DNA of 64,000 nt from Marchantia polymorpha subsp. ruderalis. Taxonomy: Eukaryota; Streptophyta; Marchantiopsida; Marchantiales; Marchantiaceae. The stretch covers positions 17,058,001-17,122,000 of the forward strand of contig AP031358.1 in NCBI GenBank assembly GCA_037833965.1. Reading direction: 5' to 3'. Shown here in pieces: positions 39,940-52,111 of the stretch (positions within the stretch are counted from its first letter, which is position 1; the number at the start of each line of letters is the position of its first letter). A program made the translations under genes and the position numbers. A model generated the notes under the pieces. It had not been told where the DNA came from, ran no database searches, and was given only the letters and a program-made list of their open reading frames with translations.

Positions 39940-40885
39940 ACTGTGTTAGGTAGTTAGTATTTTAGATTGTATAAAGCAGTTCAAGGCGTTGGCCTTGGGG
40001 GAATTTTCTAGTTTCGGAAGTTCAGTTCAGGAACTCGTTTTCTCTGCGCGTTTGTGTCCTTTGTTTTGTCACCGCGCAAGGGGAGCTACAGCTTGTCGAA
40101 GTTACCGCATTTTGTAGCTGAAGGCCTTCGGCCGAATGTTATGAGCTAGCAGATAGTCTAGTCAAGATCTGAAATTCCGACTTACACCTTTGGACGATTT
40201 TCCCGGTTTGTATTCCTTCGGAATTTTTCTCCCTGAATGCCAAAGTGAAGTTTTGTTACTTCGGAGTAAGGCTTGGTTGTAAATTCAGGTTGTGTGTGTT
40301 ACGCTGCTTGAAGCGCCTTCGGAAGTAGACTCCGCAGTATTTCTGGGAATGACTAGTGCTTGAGAATTCAAACTCGTCAATAGATTGTTAAGTTGTGACT
40401 TTGGATGTTTTCTCAATCGAGTTTCTCAATTTAGATTCCTGTATTCTCTGTGCGTTTTGTGAGTTGAATGTGTTGTTCACCGCGTGAGAGTGACTTCGGT
40501 TTGACGAAGGTACCGCATCCGAAGTAGGAAATCCAACCCGGATGCGCTGCACTAGCGGTAACTAGTGGAAGGGTTGTAAATTTCGAGTTGGGGTCATTAC
40601 CTGCAGATACTCTCAGTGTACTCTTGGGAAATTTTCCCCTTGAACCTTAAGTAGAGGTCCTAACCGACCTCTCAGTTGTGTTTTTATAGTTTCAGGTGTG
40701 TACTGGGGTGAACTACGCTACACTGTGCGTACTCCGAGTGATCTCCGAGTTGAACACTTGCAGTATTTCTGGGAATTTGCAGTCTGTCAAAACGTGACAT
40801 TTAGTACTCTGTGTGTTGACTCTGTCCATGTGGGTTCGACCTTTTGCTGCTATACTGCAGTTTTAGCCTTTGGTGGGTTATTACA
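37967..40885 (+). mobile_element. LTR unit H (subfamily III), 5' truncated, older
   Basis: Plus-sense unit starting inside the U3 frame and ending ggtgggttattaca at 40885, next to host DNA. It is more diverged from subfamilies I and II than they are from copies of their own kind, and its frame is broken several times, so it is among the oldest insertions here. The TATA-like sequence near 39968 and R-U5 (39980-40885) are recognisable. Confidence 0.8.
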
Positions 40886-41427
40886 GTAGAGCGTCGAAGA
40901 ATAGTAGGCCAAAGTTGAAATTCACAAACCACCTCCTCGAGCCATCGCCATCTATCAAAATATTGCCTAGAAATTATAGATAACATGGAATTTGTTGTCT
41001 TCTTCACGCCAAGAAAGTTGATGCCAAAGTATTATGGGGATTGGAGCCATGAGGAAGATGACTACATGGAAGTACTTCAGCTTATAGATAGTGCCACACT
41101 GACTTTACACGATGAGGCTGACATGGTATTCCAAAGTTCCGACTCGATTTCCTTCTGAGTACCATAATGAAAAGATTTGATAAGTTTCACCTGTAACATT
41201 AAATATTATGTTACTGTTACCGAATATATAGTTAAATCAGTAGTCATGCGGTTGTCCATGTTCTTTATAAGATCTCTCTATCACTGAAGAACGCACGATC
41301 CTTTGAGTTGAGGGATCTATGTCGACGATGCGGATGTAACACTGGAGAACGACTTCAACATTTCCCTTGTTATGTCCATTGGCAGTTTGATTGACTTCAA
41401 ATGCCACGTTTGGATTCTATATAACAC
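40886..41427. other. Host DNA with degenerate segment A
   Basis: AT-rich host sequence between units H and I. A 57-codon plus-strand frame (40985-41158, MEFVVFFTPRKL..) is unassigned and may be chance. From about 41138 to 41427 it matches, at roughly 85 % by eye, the host segment at 56370-56660, and more weakly 54860-55150. These are three copies of one duplicated host segment. Confidence 0.6.
41423..41427. repeat. Target-site duplication AACAC, left (solo LTR I)
   Basis: AACAC precedes TGTAATAACC; repeated at 46311-46315. The paralogous host segment near 56655-56675 shows the site without insertion. Confidence 0.95.
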
Positions 41428-42352
41428 TGTAATAACCCACCAAAGGCTAAAACTGCAGTATGGTGGTAAAAAGATCGAACCCACAGGGACAGAGGCAACA
41501 CACAGAGTAAAAAGTGTCACGTTTAACAGACTTTTGTAGAGTTTGAATTCTCAAGCGACTGTCACTCCCAGAAATACTGCAATGCTCGACTCGGAGGCCA
41601 CTCGGAGGATGCTCGACTCGGAGGTCACTCGGAGGATGCTTGGAGGATGCACAGTGCAGCGTAGGTCACTCAACACACACACACACACCTGAAACTGGAA
41701 AAAGCACAACTCTGAGGTCGGTCAGGACCTCCGCTTCGGATTTCAGGGGGAAAGTGTCTCAAAAGTTCACTCAGAGGTTCTGCAGGTAGTGACTCCCACT
41801 CCGGCTTTTACTGCCCTTCCGCCAGGAACTAGCGTAGGGAACTCGGACTGGACTTCCCACTTCGGAACGAAGCCCCTTCATACGCCGTGGACGTCACCCT
41901 CGACTCACACCAACCGCAGGGGGTACAGGCCCGACTGAGGACTTAACTGAGACACAATCCAGTAACACACACACACAACCTGAATTGCAAACCAAGGCTT
42001 ACACGAAGTAATAAAACTTCACTTTGGCATTCAGGGGAAACTTCCCGTAGGAGTACAATCAGGATATGTCACTCGAAGGAGTAAGGGGGAACTGTTCAAG
42101 TCTCTAACTCGCAGCCGGCTCTGAGCATCAGAAATCACCCGCAGGTGCAGATCCGCACTACTCAAGTCTCTAACCGGGTGCTAGCTCTGAACATTCAGCC
42201 GAAGGCCTTCAACTACAACATACAGTAACTTCGCTATGCTGCAGCTTCTCTACGTGGTGCCAGGACCAAAATGCACAAACACGCCAAGAAAGTGAGTTCA
42301 TGATCTGCACTTCCGAAACTGGAAGAGTTCCAAGGCAAAACGCCTTGATCTA

Positions 42353-42359
42353 CTTTATA
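42353..42359 (-). promoter_or_regulatory. LTR TATA box (solo LTR I)
   Basis: TATAAAG on the minus strand, about 33 bases after the end of the U3 frame. Confidence 0.55.
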
Positions 42360-42391
42360 CCCTCAAAGGTCCTAACTAACACTACGCTATC

Positions 42392-44953
42392 CTATCTACT
42401 ACTCGCAACACCTACACGAAACCAAACTACGCTACTGCACTCTGCAGATCCGGTGCTGCGCCTCCTGCGCGCCGGACTGCCTCGCTCTCTATCTCTACCT
42501 TGCCAATCTTCGGACCGGCTGTGCAACCCCAGACGCCGGAGGGCTGCAGTCACTTCCGACTCCAAGTGCGCCATAGTGTCGCGCGCACCAGACAAGAAGG
42601 ATTCTAATTTCCTTGCTACTCGCCGCCGACTCCGACTATCACCCTCCGTCAATGCCGCCGCCCGAAGCTCGAACTCCTTGAGTGTGATCTTCTCTTGAGC
42701 TGCCACCTCCCAATGGGCGTATCCTTTTAGACAGTGAGTCACCCGCGTCGCCAACTCTTCGCGCGCCCGGCAGCTGCCTTCCACCTCTGCTAGCTGCATT
42801 TCCGCATCTGCGCGCTGCGCCCTCAAATCCGCGCACTCGGATTGCAAGTTGCGCAACAATTCCTCATCCTCCGTGCGTGTACTTTGACTTTCTTCTAAGG
42901 CGCGCTTCTGGCGCGCAAGCTCTTCTGCTAAGATGCGGTTTTGTCTCCGCTCTTCCTGCAATTCCGACTCGATCTTTGCCCGCATTAGCTCAGCATCCGC
43001 CTGGTTTTTCGTCGCCACATCCTCCCTCTACTGTTGCAAGGTTTGGTATAGCTTCTGCGTGACCGCCAGGTGCTGTCGGAGGGTAGCGTTCCTATCCTGC
43101 AATGTTTGGCACCTAGAGGCCCAAGTGGCCACCTTGCTCCTCGTCCTGCGCTTGACAGTCTCCACGTAAGACTGCGGTTTTCCGGTACCCGAGTACTTGG
43201 ATGTCTTGCGATCCAGATAGCGCAGGAGTGGAACTATCTGCTCGCAGAACACCCCTGTTGGCGTTTTCTGCACAGAGTCCGCTTCCTGCTCTTCCGAACT
43301 CGTCTCATCCTCCGTTTCGAGGATTTCAGTCGCCACCGAATCCCTTGGCGACTCCCTGGAACTGTGGCGCGCAGCAGCTTCCGCCGCGACTGCCGCTCCA
43401 CTCCCTGCTAAAATATCCAAGGCAGTGGGGGATCCCACTGCTTGAGCCCCTATTCCAGCTCGATCTTCGGTTTCCGAAGGGGTCGACGCCGCAGTGACTT
43501 TTGTCACCTTTGCACCGCCCGCTTCTGCTGCCTGCCCTTCCGGCGCGATCTGCGCGGAAGGTGTCTTCGCTGGAGGTGCGTCCGCCGAAGGCGTCCGCAC
43601 AATGGTCGCCGGCCCTGTCCGTCTCGCAGTCGGCGAATCTGGCCGACTCTCTGTTGACCGACTCGCAGTCGGCCGACTAGCAGGTGTCCGACTGGCAGTC
43701 GGATACACCCTGCGCGTCTTCACTCCACTTGGCCTGCTTGCTGGCGGCGTTTTCCCAGACGTGCCTTCCGCCGAAGACGACCCTCTAAGGGTTGTTGGCT
43801 CGTTAGCCAAACTTCCTTCTGCTTCCGGCCTGCTGTCCGGTTCAACGCGCCGCTCCGTCGGCCTTCCTTCCGTTTGTCGACCTTAAGTCGCCCGACTCGT
43901 AGTCGGCCGACTGTCAGTCCGTCTCTCTTCTTCCGAAGGCATTGGTGCCTTCTGCGCAGAGGTATTTGCCGACTTCCCCAGAATCTGCGCGATTATCTCC
44001 TCCTGCGTGGGCAGGATACTCCGCCGGACCGGAGTACGCCCGGTCTCCTCAGTACTAGTTGGCACTTTGCGTGCCCTCTGTTTCGGTCGGCTGTGGGGCT
44101 CGATGGTTGGCCGACTACGAGTCGGCGCAGCTGGCACTTCCGGCTGCCTGTCCTCAGGTCTCTCATCCCATTTCCGCTTTCGCGGAGCGCGCTCATTTCG
44201 ACGTTCTTCTACTGCTCTTGCTGGGGGCGGAGCCGGAGGCGGACTGGCAGGTGCCTCGTCCGGATCCGTGTCTACTTCGGCCTCCCGCGAGTATCTACCT
44301 GGATAGCTCCGGGTCAGCAGCGGAAACCGTGTCCGCTCTGAATTTGTCAAACATCCCATCGCCCGATAAAACACAATCAGGTAAGGCGAAAGATGATTGA
44401 GGGTTCCTCCTCTCTCTTCTTGCGCATGTTGGCGCGTCACCTTCCACAGGAGCCGTGCCCAATGCACTGGAGCTCCTGACAACACTAGCTCCACAAATCC
44501 TACTTGCCAACCATGCATGTAAGCGGTCTTGGTCGGCTGCAATATCTGCAGCAATGCAGTCGCGACATTTCTCCGCAATCGATCTTTGTAATCCCGTGTC
44601 CGGAAACCGTTCTTGGGATGCCTAGCAACTTTGAAAAGCTCATTGTAGGAGATTTCTTCCTCCTTGGACACCTTCACGCTATCGGCCTCGAAGAGGAGAT
44701 ACCCTTCCTCGCCGGCACACCTGCCCAACACCTGCGCCCAGTCACAAATGTCCCACCTCTCTGGATGTGGACGGAATCCGTGTGAGGGCTTGTGTCTCTC
44801 CTGCAGATACTCGCGCACCATCTCCGGACATGTCCAGTTCCATCCCCACAGGAGGAAATCGAGCTTCAGCCCTGTTAGCACATCTTGGAATGCGCGCAGA
44901 CCGATCTGCGGCACTCTAAGTGGAGACACTTGCAGCTGGGGGACCTTCGACAT
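42392..44953 (-). pseudogene. U3-encoded large protein (solo LTR I)
   Basis: Starts at the ATG of MSKVPQLQVS (44953) and ends GVASSR at 42392, the same ends as the uninterrupted copy in unit L. It contains all parts: N-terminal globular domain, linker with SRPTASR-type repeats, acidic segment, coiled coil, GYAHWEVAAQEK and Arg-rich tail. Broken, about two interruptions, otherwise nearly identical to 60634-63192, so the decay is recent. Confidence 0.8.
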
Positions 44954-46310
44954 TGCGTTTCCTGCACACACAGACGTATTCCCCTCCGCTCGCTCTCTCA
45001 CAATCGCCGCTGCGCGTCGGCCGCTCAAGCACTGACTGCTGTCACTCTCTCTTCTCTCGCGCTCAAGTTCGCTACTCGCAAATTCTCTCCAAGGTCTGTC
45101 AAGATCCTTGCGCAACTCGTCTCCGCACTCTCTCCTCTCACTGCAGGTCTCTCCGCCCTTGCGCGTAATCTTGGAAGTTGGAAATCGCAAAATCAAGAAT
45201 GAGAGAATGAGACTGGAGAGCAGTCTTTTCTTCTCCGAATTCAAGATCGTCCAACGTTCTTACTGGTTACAATTTACGCAGCCGGCTATACGGCCTAACG
45301 GTTCGCCCTTGCATGCTCGAATTCACGTCTCCGCACTGCGCGCATTCGCATGCGTGAATGTTGAATTCTCCCGCCGCCACCGTCTTCCGGACTCGAGTTC
45401 GCCGCAGTGTATGCGTCGGCTATGTTGTCTTTTCCTAACCCGACCATCACCGGAGGCGTGTCGCCGCTAGCTTGTTCCTTATCCGTCGGCGCCTTGCTGG
45501 AGGCGCACATCCAGTCGGCGCGAATTACGCCGGCGCGTATTCGTACCACTTGTTTTGTCCGTTCTGCCTCGTCTATTGCTGACGGCGCATATCCCGCCGG
45601 CGCAAATCATGCCAGCGCATCCGCCTATCAGCGCCACGTCGGAGGCGTACATCCGGCCGGCGCTTTTCTTCCGTTGCGCAGCCGCCAAAGGCGCTTCCGA
45701 CTCTGAGTTGATTTCCTCCATGAGCGCGTGATTCCGCCAAAGGCGCATCGCCGAAGGCGTACGGGAGTCCTTTCCGACTGTGAACCCTAGCGCGAACGGC
45801 GCATGTCCGGCTACGAGTTTTCCGATGCTCATAACTTCTTCGTCCCTGATCCATCTCCGACGCTCTTGGGCTCGTTAGGACGAGCGTCCCGAGCTCTTTC
45901 CAATGCAACTTCAACCAACTGGAACTACTGTGTATTCCGATCGTTATGAAGGTTTTCCTTTCCGCGCTAGCGGCGCATCGCCGAAGGCGCACTCATGGTC
46001 GGAAGCCGTCAGAGGTCCCTGCCGTTCTTCTGACGTCTTTAGCGAAATCTCCTCCGGAGGTGTCTGCGCCGGAAGCGTAGCTTCCTTAAACGCTGGAAGC
46101 GCGTGAGTAGAGACACCTCAGACAATGAGCTTTTGCCGAAGGCGCCGAAGACATTTGGTACATCCGACTTCGCGATTCTTCGTGACCTCGTGACGATCTC
46201 CTCAATCCACTCTATTTAACGTACCCTTTTCTAACTACAGACACTGCTTCGGTACTTGTTTTCTAAAATTGTTTAAATTCTGCAAAAAAAACAAAAAGTG
46301 TGTTACCACA

Positions 46311-46315
46311 AACAC
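46311..46315. repeat. Target-site duplication AACAC, right (solo LTR I)
   Basis: Second copy of 41423-41427. Confidence 0.95.
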
Positions 46316-47016
46316 CTCCCCTAATATCTGTCAGTTGCAACATGCCAACGTACAACCAGAAAAGGGGTTAAAGAAATTTATAATATAAGACGCCTGAATA
46401 TGGGTCGAGTGCTCACTCTTTCCAATGTCACCAACATTGTCATCCGTGTAAACTCAGCCGCAACTGGTCTCGTCGCCACCATCATCGGCACTGAACGGTC
46501 CCGTTTCAGTCGCACTGGACCTCATCTTCACCACTGTTGTCGGGGCTCTTACCTCCATTTCGGTGAGTATCTTTCAAGCTCTCATTCGGATGTATTGCCG
46601 AGAGCTGCAATTGCTATCACCACAATGTATGACTCAGGGATAAATCGTATCTGCTTTCTATTTGATACATGGCTCCAGGAAATGAGTTAAGATCTGTCGT
46701 TATTGGTTACATAAAATATTGTGCATTGAGCAAGAATGAGATCATGCGTTTGACACCTTTCGCTCGGTATCGAATGATATGATCTTCTGTGGAATTTTTG
46801 CACAAAAATGAACCGTACCTATCTGGGATTGTTCTCCATAGAGGTGATCAATACCGGAACAAAATTACATGGAAGATGCTGGACGAGCACGTGACGTTAT
46901 CATAATCAGTTTAGTGATCCGTGTTCGTCTGGAAAGCTGTGAGAGACTACAACCTCAACATTTAAATGAAATAGGATATTCTCAATTCATGATAACGGGA
47001 ATAATCATGAGATTTC
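46316..47016. other. Host DNA between two solo LTRs
   Basis: Continues the host sequence broken at 41427: the part to about 46400 matches 56665-56745. A plus-strand frame opens at ATG 46399 (MGRVLTLSNVTNIVIRVNS..) and a good splice donor consensus (gGTGAGTatct) lies at 46564, but two frames compete across the stretch. It may be the broken first exon of an unrecognised hydrophobic protein. The rest is AT-rich with no gene evident. Confidence 0.4.
47012..47016. repeat. Target-site duplication ATTTC, left (solo LTR J)
   Basis: ATTTC precedes TGTGGTACCCC; repeated at 52107-52111. Confidence 0.95.
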
Positions 47017-47965
47017 TGTGGTACCCCACTTTTGGTAAATTTGAGGAAATTAAAACATTTTTGGAAAACTGTACCCCGGCAGCAATGTAAATAGCCTTCG
47101 GTGCATCAAAACAGAGTGAATTCGGAAGATCGCAGAGATTCTTGAGGAACCTCGTAGAATCTAGGAGTTGGGTGCAGCAGTAAGGAAGGGCACCACCCTC
47201 CCTGCGAGCTCTGCAGTTAGGATCCCTACGGCGCAAGGCGCAAAATCCGCCTTCGGCGCTGCGTCCGCGGCGGTAGGGAAACCCTTCATATTTAGGTCAA
47301 CCCCCGCACACCTTGACTTAGTTAGGTTTTCGTTGGAAAGAGCTCGACGCACTAATTCCAACGAGCCCAAGAACGCCAACAACGGATAAGGACTCCGGGA
47401 GTTATGAAAGTTGTAAGATACTCAGCTCTCCGCCTGCGCACAGGCGGAGAAGTTTTGTCCTATGCGCTCTTGGACGGACGGAGTTGCGGCGGCGAGAGCG
47501 CCGACGGAGAGACAAAGAACAGACAGTCTGGACGGAGTCGGTTGACCACGGTCAGCGCCTTCCGCGCCAGCGCATCGACGCGGACGGACTTCGCCTTCGC
47601 ACAGGCGAGCGCCTGTGCACAGGCGGGTGAAGTTCCGCGCCGGCGGAAATCCACCGAGGAGTCCGCCTGCGCGCAGGCGGGAGTTGAACTTTTGTCCAAC
47701 ATGCGGACACACCCGCCGAGGCAGAGGAGGATTGGCTGAGGAGCGGTACGAACGAGTGTACCGCGCAAGGCAGAAAATCCGCCTTCGGCGCTTCGCACCC
47801 ATGTCCGCGGCGTAGTACGCTCGCGGAGTTCAAATTCGCCAATTCGAGCGTGAGAGTTAAATCGGCGACGGCGGAGCGTGAAGCCGCGCGTGAGAGCGGA
47901 GACCGTTTCAGCGTAGAGCCGGCGCGGCCATCAATTGAGTCGTCCTTCACGAGCAAGAGCCGACC

Positions 47966-50900
47966 ATGACCTTCGACCGGGAGACGGAGAGCGCCCCATT
48001 CTTGAATTCGCGATTCCATTCTCTAGTGCGAGCTGCGCGCGTCCATCTGCTAGCCGCTAAGCATTCTCGACATCGCCACACAGAGGATTTCTTGGTGATT
48101 GAGGGAGAAGTGAGTGCGCGTGATTTGGAATTGAGGGAGATTAGAGTTTGCCGAGGAAGAAAGGAGCTCGAGCGGAGCGGAAGGAGAATGAGCGAGCGGG
48201 CGAACTCCAAGAACGCAATGACGAGACTGGGCCGATTGCGGATGCTGCCGCTCCGACTACCACAGAACGGGCTGCGCGCTTTCGAGGAGCGCCTAATAGC
48301 AAGAAAGCTCGATTTCTTGCTATGGGGATGGAACTACATCTGTGTGGATATGGTGCGCGAGTGGCTAGAGCCACAGGGACCACCTTCGCGCGGATTGCGT
48401 CCGCATGTCGATCGGTGGACGGTCCAAGATTGGGCGCAGGCATTGGGGAGATGTGCCGGCATGCCAGGGCACCTCCTCTTCGATAGTGAGAGCGTCAAGG
48501 TGACCAAGCAGGAATAGGCGCAATTTGTGGAGCTGTTCAAGAAGGGGAAGTCTACCAAGAATGGGTACAAGACCCGCGATTACAAGGATCGATTCCGCCG
48601 GACTTTGTCTACGGCGCTGCTGCAATTACTGCAGCCACACCGCGCCTGCTACATCACATTGTGGCAGGTCTCTTTTGTGGAGTGCATCATCGAGGAAACT
48701 CCAATTCACTGGGCGAGCATCCTGCACAGGGTGATGCGACAGCACGCTTTTGAGGAGAAGGGGGGAACTCTAAATCATCTCTCTCCTTTCCTCATCAATT
48801 TTTATCGACAGCGGAATTGTTTGACAGCGGCGGAGCTTGCTCGTTTTCCGCCGTTGTCCGTCGACCATCCCGGGAGGTATGTGCGGGAGAATAAGGTCGA
48901 CACTGATGCAGAGGAGTCACCGACTTCTACTCCGTCAAGGCGGAGGGACGAGGGGAGAAATACTCCTGCAGCACGAGTGCCGCGGAAGCGGCGATGGAGA
49001 GAGGAGTCCGAAGAGGAGCAGCATCAAGAACCCACTGCTCCCATTCGACCGCGGCCGTTGTACGAATCGTACAGCCGGCCGAAGCAGAAGGCGCGCAGGC
49101 GTGTGTTACAAGCCAGCAGCGCGGACACGGCGACGATTGCGACGGAGAAAGGAAGTGCGTCGCCAGAGAAGAACGAGGGAGCGCCGACGTCCGCAGGAGC
49201 AACGGACCACGCTGCACCCTCGACGGACGAGAGGCCGCCTACGGGCCAAGGGCCTCCGGAGTTACCACGTGCGTGGCGGACAGGTGTTCCACCTGCGCAC
49301 AGGCGAGCCTCGACGGACGGGCGAGCCTCGACGGACAGACGACCACAAGCGGACGTGGACCTACGCCTACGCGTGGGAAGAAGCAGTCCGCCTGTGCACA
49401 GGCGCTCGCCTGTGCACAGGTCACCTCCACACGTGCCGCCTGTGCACAGGCAGGAATCACCCCCGTTCCAACGTAGGAAGGGGAAGGAGCCGGCGGAAGA
49501 TCCGCCTACGAGACACCGGCCTTCGGGGCCAGACCCTCCGGCGCACAACGCGCCGCGATTTGCGCCTTCGGCGCCAGGGCCTTCGGGCCGAGGAGATGCG
49601 AGCATGGAGCGTGAGGAGGCCGCACCATCGGCGGGTAATCCGCCGGTAGATGCGCCTTCGGCGGTAGGGCCTCAGGGCCAAGGGATATCGGGCGAGCGGC
49701 CCCCGGCTATGTCGCCTTTGGCGGTAGACGTCCGCGGCGCTGCGCCTGCGGCGGACAAGGCGCCGGCATTTGCGCCTGTGCACAGGCCAAGCACAGCCCC
49801 CGCGCAGGACCGATCAAGGGAGAAGCACCTGACGGAGGAGCGGATTGACTGTCCGCGGGACAAAATTTCGGTGCGCGATGCGCAATCAAACCCCGCGTAG
49901 ACACCCTCCGCTCGATCACCTTCGGCGGCGGACGTCGGCGGCGGAGAGGATACGGTAGAAGACCAACAAGCGGGCGACGGGGATGTAGCACGGGCACATT
50001 CGCCCACCGCCTTAGACATTTTGGCGAAGAGCAGCGAGGCTGCAGCGGTGCCTTCGCAGGCAGCACACGTCGACGACGTGCAGCCCCACTCGGGACAGTC
50101 GCCAACGCAATCAATGGCGACTGAAATTCTCCACTCGGATGATGACGACGGAGGCTCCACCGAAGAAATGTCGGGAGCGGGGGATACCGAGGAGGAGGAG
50201 GAGGAAATTGTTGGAGCGCCGGCGGCGGCGCTCTCTGAGCAGGTGATTCCGTTGCTCAGGTACTTGGATCGCAAAATCGATAAATACGCCGATCCACTTC
50301 ACCCGGGATCTTACATCGAATTAGTGCGCAGGCGGACTCGCACTAAAGTCCACACTAGCAAGCTACTAGCTAGGGTGGACCAGGAGTTGAAGGAATTGAA
50401 GGAGAGGCATGCCTGTTTATGGGGGCAGTACAACCTTGAGAGGAAATCGCACGCCCTCGACAGGATGCGGAAGGATAGAGTGGAAGAGCTCACCAGGGAT
50501 GTGTTGCAGACCACGCAGGATTTGATGTCTGAGAAAACTCAGAATCAGATTCTGTCAGAAGAGCTCGTGCGACAGACGCGTTTGTTGGCGGAGTGTCAGC
50601 TCGCACGGCAGGCGGATGAGGATTTAATCCGCAGGCTACAGTCAGAGTGTGGTGAATTGAGAGCGCAGCGTGCGGAGGCCGAATCGCAGTTAGTGGTAAT
50701 TGAAGAGGATCGCAGGCGAGAGGCAGATCGCACGAAGGAGGAGACGGCGAGGCGTGTCGCCCACTGTCTCAAGGGCTACGCCCATTGGGAAGTGGCGGCG
50801 CAGGAGAAACTCACACTGCGTGAGTTTGAACTTCGCGCAGCAGGGTTGGTGGCAGGCGACAGCAGGAGTCGGCGGAAGGTAGCGAAGAAGCTCGACGCTT

Positions 50901-51091
50901 TTCTGTCGAAGGCGCGGGATACCATGTCCACCCTCGAGTTAGAGGTGTCCGCGGCGTTGCAGCGGTTGGGACTGCGCAGTCGAGCGGAAGACTGGCAGGG
51001 TAGGGAGTTAGTGCGCGGCAGTCCGTCGCGCAGGAGACGTAGCACCGGTTCCGCGGAGTGTAGTGTAGCGTGGTTCCGTGCAGGCGTGTAG
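47966..51091 (+). pseudogene. U3-encoded large protein, subfamily II (solo LTR J)
   Basis: Starts MTFDRETES and ends FRAGV, over 1000 codons in length including a longer basic leader than subfamily I. The N-terminal globular domain, a Pro/Arg-rich linker with VHRR/PSA-type repeats, an acidic segment (EEMSGAGDTEEEEEE), LLRYLDRK, the coiled coil and the RRRRSTGSAEC tail are all present. Broken, about two interruptions. Its C-terminal part is closely similar to the short frame in the LTRs of the complete element, which ties the two together. Confidence 0.8.
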
Positions 51092-51127
51092 CGTAGTGCA
51101 GTGTAGTGCTAGTTAGGATTTAGAAGG

Positions 51128-51134
51128 TATAAAA
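51128..51134 (+). promoter_or_regulatory. LTR TATA box (solo LTR J)
   Basis: TATAAAATAG, 37 bases after the U3 frame, identical to the box in the complete element. Confidence 0.6.
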
Positions 51135-52106
51135 TAGTTCAAGGCATTTTGCCTTGGGTTCTTTCCCAAACTCAGAAGTGCAGATCAGGAACCCATTTCC
51201 TCTGCGTGTTTGTGTCCTTGAGTTCTGTCACCACGCACGAGGAGTTACAACTTAGCGTTCCGCATTTTGTAGCTGAAGGCCTTCGGCCGAATGTTCAGAG
51301 CTAGTACGTTGGTTAGAGACTTGAGTAGTTCGGATCTGCACCTGCGGGTGACTGCCGATGCTCAGAGCCAGTGACTAGTTAGATACTTGAACAGTTTCGC
51401 CCCTACACCTTCGAGTGTTTGTTTCTGATTGTACTCCTTCGGGATTTTTCCCCTAAATGCCAAAGTGAAGTTTTGTTACTTCGTGTAAGCCTTGGTTGTA
51501 AATTCAGGTTACGCTGCAGCAGGTGCCTTCAGGGTAATCCCTGTAGTATTTCTGGGAATGACAAGTGCCTGAGAATTCAAACTCTTCAATAGACTGTTGT
51601 TGTGTTACTAGAATGTTTCTCAGTGAGTCCTTCAGTGCGGACCTGTGTTCTCTGCGTGTTTTGTGAGTTGAGAGTGTTGTTCACCGCGTATGAGTGACTT
51701 CGATCCGAAGTAGGCAGTCCAACCCGGGTTTCCTACGCTAGCAGCAAGCTAGCGGAAGTGTTGTAAAAGCCGGAGTTGGGAGTCACTACCTGCAGCTTCG
51801 TTGAGTGCACTCGCGAGAGACTTTCCCCCCCCCTGAAATCTTGAGTAGAGGTCCTAACGGATCTCTGGGTTGTGTTTCTGTAGTTTCAGGTGTGTGTGTG
51901 TGTGTGTGTTACGCTGCACTGTGCGACCTCCGAGTGCGCTCCGAGTGGACACTTGCAGTATTTCTGGGAGTGATAGTCGCCTGAGAATTCAAACTCCTCA
52001 ATAGTCTGTTAAACGTGACACTTTGTACCCTGTGTGTTCCTCTGTCCCTGTGGGTTCGACCTTTCTACCACTATATTGCAGTTTTAGCCTTTAGTGGGTT
52101 ATTACA

Positions 52107-52111
52107 ATTTC
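52107..52111. repeat. Target-site duplication ATTTC, right (solo LTR J)
   Basis: Second copy of 47012-47016. Confidence 0.95.

Larger units (their letters stand above)
41428..46310 (-). mobile_element. Solo LTR I (long form, subfamily I), 4883 bp
   Basis: TGTAATAACC..GTGTTACCACA on the plus strand, in host DNA with perfect AACAC duplications. In its own sense: U3 leader (46310-44960, no gene, palindrome-rich), large U3 frame, TATA box (42359-42353), R-U5. It is very similar to B2 and L. No internal region or second LTR is present, so it is a solo LTR formed by LTR-LTR recombination, or a unit that moved on its own. Confidence 0.95.
47017..52106 (+). mobile_element. Solo LTR J (long form, subfamily II), 5090 bp
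   Basis: TGTGGTACCCCACTTTTGG..GGGTTATTACA with perfect ATTTC duplications in host DNA. Order: U3 leader (47017-47960, no gene, with cgcctgtgcacaggcg palindromes), large U3 frame, TATA box (51128), R-U5 (to 52106, with a (GT)n run at about 51891-51909). Its ends are those of the complete element's LTRs, so it is the long form of the same LTR. Confidence 0.95.

Noticed and set aside
41428-46310. Interpretation of the long units as DNA transposons with inverted ends and a transposase
   Set aside because: The same ends bound the LTRs of a complete gypsy element, the duplications are 5 bp as for gypsy integrase, and no DDE/D transposase motif is visible in the encoded frame.
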